A stretch of 26,597 nucleotides of DNA from Deltaproteobacteria bacterium. Its GTDB lineage: Bacteria; Desulfobacterota; Desulfobulbia; Desulfobulbales; SURF-16. The translations under genes and the position numbers were made by a program. Of the stretch, positions 24,139 through 26,597 are shown one piece after another. The notes beneath the pieces are model-generated. The model was not told the DNA's origin. It did no database searches and saw only the letters and a program-made list of their open reading frames with translations. Where the stretch lies: positions 1 to 26,597 of the forward strand of contig JAOZSN010000017.1 in NCBI GenBank assembly GCA_029939635.1. Reading direction: 5' to 3'. Each line of letters begins with the position of its first letter. Within the stretch, counting starts at the first letter, position 1.

Positions 24139-25577
24139 AAAAAATATGGATTTTTTCTGCCCTGCTATGGGCCATGACCGGCCTCGCTCAGGCCAACCGA
24201 GTCAACAGTGAACCCTTGACCATGAACCAGGCAGTGCAAGAGGCCTTACAAAATAACCTAGGGCTGCAACTGGCCCACGAGGATGAGGAGATGGCCAAGG
24301 GTGCAGCCCTGGCCCAAGAGGGAATATTTGATCCGCAGCTCAGCGCTGGGACGGCTCATCGCGAGGCAGAGTTGACTCCCACCTACCTTGGTGGGGTCAG
24401 TGAGGACGAAGAGGCAAACTGGCAGGTCAGCATTGCTAAACGATTATCCAGCGGCACAGAGCTGGATCTCTCCTGGCAAAACAAACGGACAAGTAATGAC
24501 CTGGCCATCAATACCATTGAGCCAGCCTATAGTTCAGCCCTCATGCTTAACATCAGGCAACCCTTACTCCAAGGCTTTGGCAACCAGGTTCAGCTGGCAG
24601 CCCTGCAGGCCGCCGAAAAACATGCTGCTGCCGCCAACTTCAGCGTGAAAAGTCAGGCCGCCGAACTGGCCAGTCAGGTCAAGTCAGCTTACTGGCAGTT
24701 ACTGTTCAACCGCCAGGATATTGAGGTAAAAAAACTATCATTGAAAATGGCCGAACAATTACGGGATGACACGGCTGAAAGGATCAAGGCCGGCAGTCTG
24801 GCCCAGGTGGAAATATACCAGCCCGAATCAGAGGTGGCCCGCCGCGAGCAGCAGCTTATTGGGGCCGAACGGGCCATTGGTGTGGCCGAGGATGGGCTGA
24901 AACTCTTACTAAACCGCAACAACTGGCAGCAAGGCATACAGCCCACTGACCTACCGCCCAGCATGGTGGCCGTGCCTGACCTGAAACGAGTTCTGGCCAA
25001 GGCCCTGGCCCAACGTCCTGATCTTCAGGCAGCCGAACTCCAGGTAGAGGCAGCCCGCTTCCAGGAAAAAAACGCCAGGGATAGAATCCGACCATCGTTA
25101 GATCTCAGTGGAGTATTTGGTTTAAGTGGCGTGGATGACGGCTATGGCCACGCCATAGATACTATGGGCAGTAACGGTAAGACAGTCTGGCAGGTTGGCC
25201 TGCTCTTTTCTAAACCCCTGGGAAATAATCTCGCCAAAGGCCAACATCAACAGGCCAAAGCCAGCCTCAACCGCACCCGCACCCAAACCGCCCTGCTCCA
25301 GCAAGAAATACACCGTCAGACCCGCCAGGCAGTACGCGATATCCTGCTGGCCAACAAGGCAGTGGAAGCAACCATAAAAACCAGCCTGGCCACCCAGAAG
25401 AGATTAGAGGCCCAGCAGGCCAAATTTGAGGTGGGTCTGGCCACCACCTACGACGTCTTGGTGGCCCAAGAGTCCTATGCCCAGGCCCTGGCCGGAGAGA
25501 ATTTAAGTAAGGTACAGTTAGCAATAGCCAGTGCCGAGCTTGATCGTATTCAAGGTCTGGTTAGCCTGAGGCAGTAG
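24135..25577 (+). CDS. TolC-family outer membrane efflux channel
   Basis: A 480-residue outer-membrane factor completing the pump. The ATG at 24135 is supported by AGGAGG at 24122-24127, by the ATGA overlap with the transporter stop, and by the signal peptide it starts (MKKIWIFSALLWAMTGLAQA, cleavage after AQA at about 20). A longer in-frame start at 23976 would run through the RND gene and remove the signal. Two outer-membrane-efflux repeats are visible: the first begins LTMNQAVQEALQNNLGLQLA (about 28), the second RVLAKALAQRPDLQAAELQ (about 281). Each has long alpha-helices with Ala/Gln-rich heptads and beta-strand segments. No N-terminal lipobox is present, unlike OprM-type factors. Confidence 0.94.
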   Translation: MKKIWIFSALLWAMTGLAQANRVNSEPLTMNQAVQEALQNNLGLQLAHEDEEMAKGAALAQEGIFDPQLSAGTAHREAELTPTYLGGVSEDEEANWQVSIAKRLSSGTELDLSWQNKRTSNDLAINTIEPAYSSALMLNIRQPLLQGFGNQVQLAALQAAEKHAAAANFSVKSQAAELASQVKSAYWQLLFNRQDIEVKKLSLKMAEQLRDDTAERIKAGSLAQVEIYQPESEVARREQQLIGAERAIGVAEDGLKLLLNRNNWQQGIQPTDLPPSMVAVPDLKRVLAKALAQRPDLQAAELQVEAARFQEKNARDRIRPSLDLSGVFGLSGVDDGYGHAIDTMGSNGKTVWQVGLLFSKPLGNNLAKGQHQQAKASLNRTRTQTALLQQEIHRQTRQAVRDILLANKAVEATIKTSLATQKRLEAQQAKFEVGLATTYDVLVAQESYAQALAGENLSKVQLAIASAELDRIQGLVSLRQ

Positions 25578-25611
25578 ACCGCTAGAAAAATCCATTGGTC
25601 ACGCCAGGAAA

Positions 25612-26597
25612 TCAATAAAACTTCACATCATCCAGCCACAGCGTACCACTGCTACCAGGGCGATTAAATTTCCCACTGATACTCCAGCCAATGGACTCGA
25701 TGCGATTCAATTCGAGAATCTGGTTCGTTTTCTGACGATTGGCCCTGCCCCGCTTGACCATCAGGTCAGCAAAGGGGACATCAATACCATGCCATCCCTT
25801 TTTCACCTTCACCTGAGTCAGCCACCGCTCATCGCGCCCCATGCCTTCCTGGCTGTCAGCAAAAACCAATAACAGGGTAATATCTTGGCTGGCCTTGGCC
25901 TGAAAACTAATCCCACTAAAGTTGGAAATATCCCGCTTCTTGCGGTTTACAAGCGCTGCAAACAGCCCCTTTTTTTCATAGCCAACAGCCTTGGTTTTTC
26001 CGAGTTGAAAATCCATGGCTATGGAGCTACCAGAACGATTAGCCCCCTGGGTATCATCGATATAGACCTTCTGCATACCACCCTGACCAGTATTACCACC
26101 ATAGGTTTCCCCCAGATACCATCCCACTAACTCGGACGGTTCCTGGAAAGAGGCAGCAATATTAGTGGTGGCACGATCCGCTATTTGCGTAAACTCCACC
26201 ATCTTGCCACTACGATTAATGGCGGTGACAATAAGACCTGTCTCGGTATTGATAAGGCGGAGGTTGACATTCCAGCCATTCCCCACCTGGATAAGGGTAC
26301 CGGTGAGGATGAGATCTGCCCCCAGTAGTTTGCCCGCCTTTTTCACTGTTCGAGAATCCACCATGCCGGACTGACTGAGTTTGATCTCGTCCAACACAGA
26401 GGATAACTTATAGCGCTCCACCACATTAAACTGACCAGAGTTAACCAGGGCAGTGGTGACATCTTCCTGCACATAAGTTGCAATATCAGGGTCATTTCCC
26501 TTAAGCACCTCAAAATCTGTGATGGCTATGATCTTACGATCCAGATAAATGTCATGCCTGGCACCATCTTTAAAACCTGCATCATCGTCCAACACCC
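25612..26597 (-). CDS. CsgG-like domain fused to CIA30/CBM11-like domain (partial, 5' end missing)
   Basis: The frame is open to the right edge, so the N-terminus, probably including a signal or lipobox, is missing; 327 residues are visible. Residues about 15-150 form a CsgG/FlgO/LpoB-like fold: IAITDFEVLKG, TALVNSGQFNVVERYKLSSVL, KLLGADLILTGTLIQV and NVNLRLINTETGLIVTA are diagnostic of this envelope lipoprotein group. Residues about 165-327 resemble a galactose-binding beta-sandwich of the CIA30/CBM11 type (DISNFSGISFQAKA, WHGIDVPFADL, SGTLWLDDVKFY). A role in envelope or surface-structure assembly is likely, with the C-terminal part binding sugar or another protein. It converges on the TolC-like gene with a 34-nt gap and no terminator. 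Confidence 0.8.
   Translation of the reverse strand, partial: VLDDDAGFKDGARHDIYLDRKIIAITDFEVLKGNDPDIATYVQEDVTTALVNSGQFNVVERYKLSSVLDEIKLSQSGMVDSRTVKKAGKLLGADLILTGTLIQVGNGWNVNLRLINTETGLIVTAINRSGKMVEFTQIADRATTNIAASFQEPSELVGWYLGETYGGNTGQGGMQKVYIDDTQGANRSGSSIAMDFQLGKTKAVGYEKKGLFAALVNRKKRDISNFSGISFQAKASQDITLLLVFADSQEGMGRDERWLTQVKVKKGWHGIDVPFADLMVKRGRANRQKTNQILELNRIESIGWSISGKFNRPGSSGTLWLDDVKFY

Overview
The window reads as a chromosomal segment of a Gram-negative bacterium with an LPS outer membrane. It carries LptD, TolC- and RND-type efflux proteins and several outer-membrane lipoproteins. The gene content fits a sulfate-reducing-type Desulfobacterota (Desulfobulbales-like) organism: an NtrC-style kinase/regulator pair, a COG0731 radical SAM protein, an RNase E/G, and a CsgG domain joined to a CIA30-like domain. 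That placement is an inference from protein style, not from a marker gene. No tRNA, rRNA or CRISPR array was found.

Region 1 (1-8158, minus strand) is housekeeping. Reading in the transcription direction it holds ilvD (branched-chain amino acid synthesis), lptD (LPS export to the outer leaflet), a DHH-family phosphoesterase-like protein, an MltB-type lytic transglycosylase, a membrane histidine kinase, and the start of its response regulator, which is cut by the window edge. LptD, MltB and perhaps the kinase pair suggest an envelope theme. Several gene gaps hold short 7-nt-periodic repeats folded into inverted repeats.

Region 2 (8159-11605, plus strand) starts from a divergent gap with candidate promoters on both strands. 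A radical SAM protein with a C-terminal winged helix abuts an RNase E/G. That RNase carries an unusual N-terminal extension of about 228 residues, basic and built from repeats.

Region 3 (11716-17071, minus strand) is visibly more A+T-rich. It encodes three predicted outer-membrane lipoproteins in a row: an ankyrin-repeat protein, a cysteine-containing orphan, and a large TPR-like/CHAT protein with an intact His/Cys dyad. This is the best candidate for an undescribed system: an envelope-anchored CHAT peptidase module with its own repeat-protein partner.

Region 4 (17416-25577, plus strand) has a membrane family-2 glycosyltransferase, then a TetR regulator followed by a complete tripartite RND pump (adaptor, inner-membrane transporter, TolC-like channel). 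Two matching palindromes about five helical turns apart flank a candidate promoter ahead of tetR, pointing to autoregulation. The tetR-adaptor gap holds two palindromic mobile-element-like sequences. One has an 8-bp target duplication and GTAA ends like the IS66 family.

Region 5 (25612-26597, minus strand, cut by the edge) is a CsgG-like domain fused to a CIA30/CBM11-like beta-sandwich.
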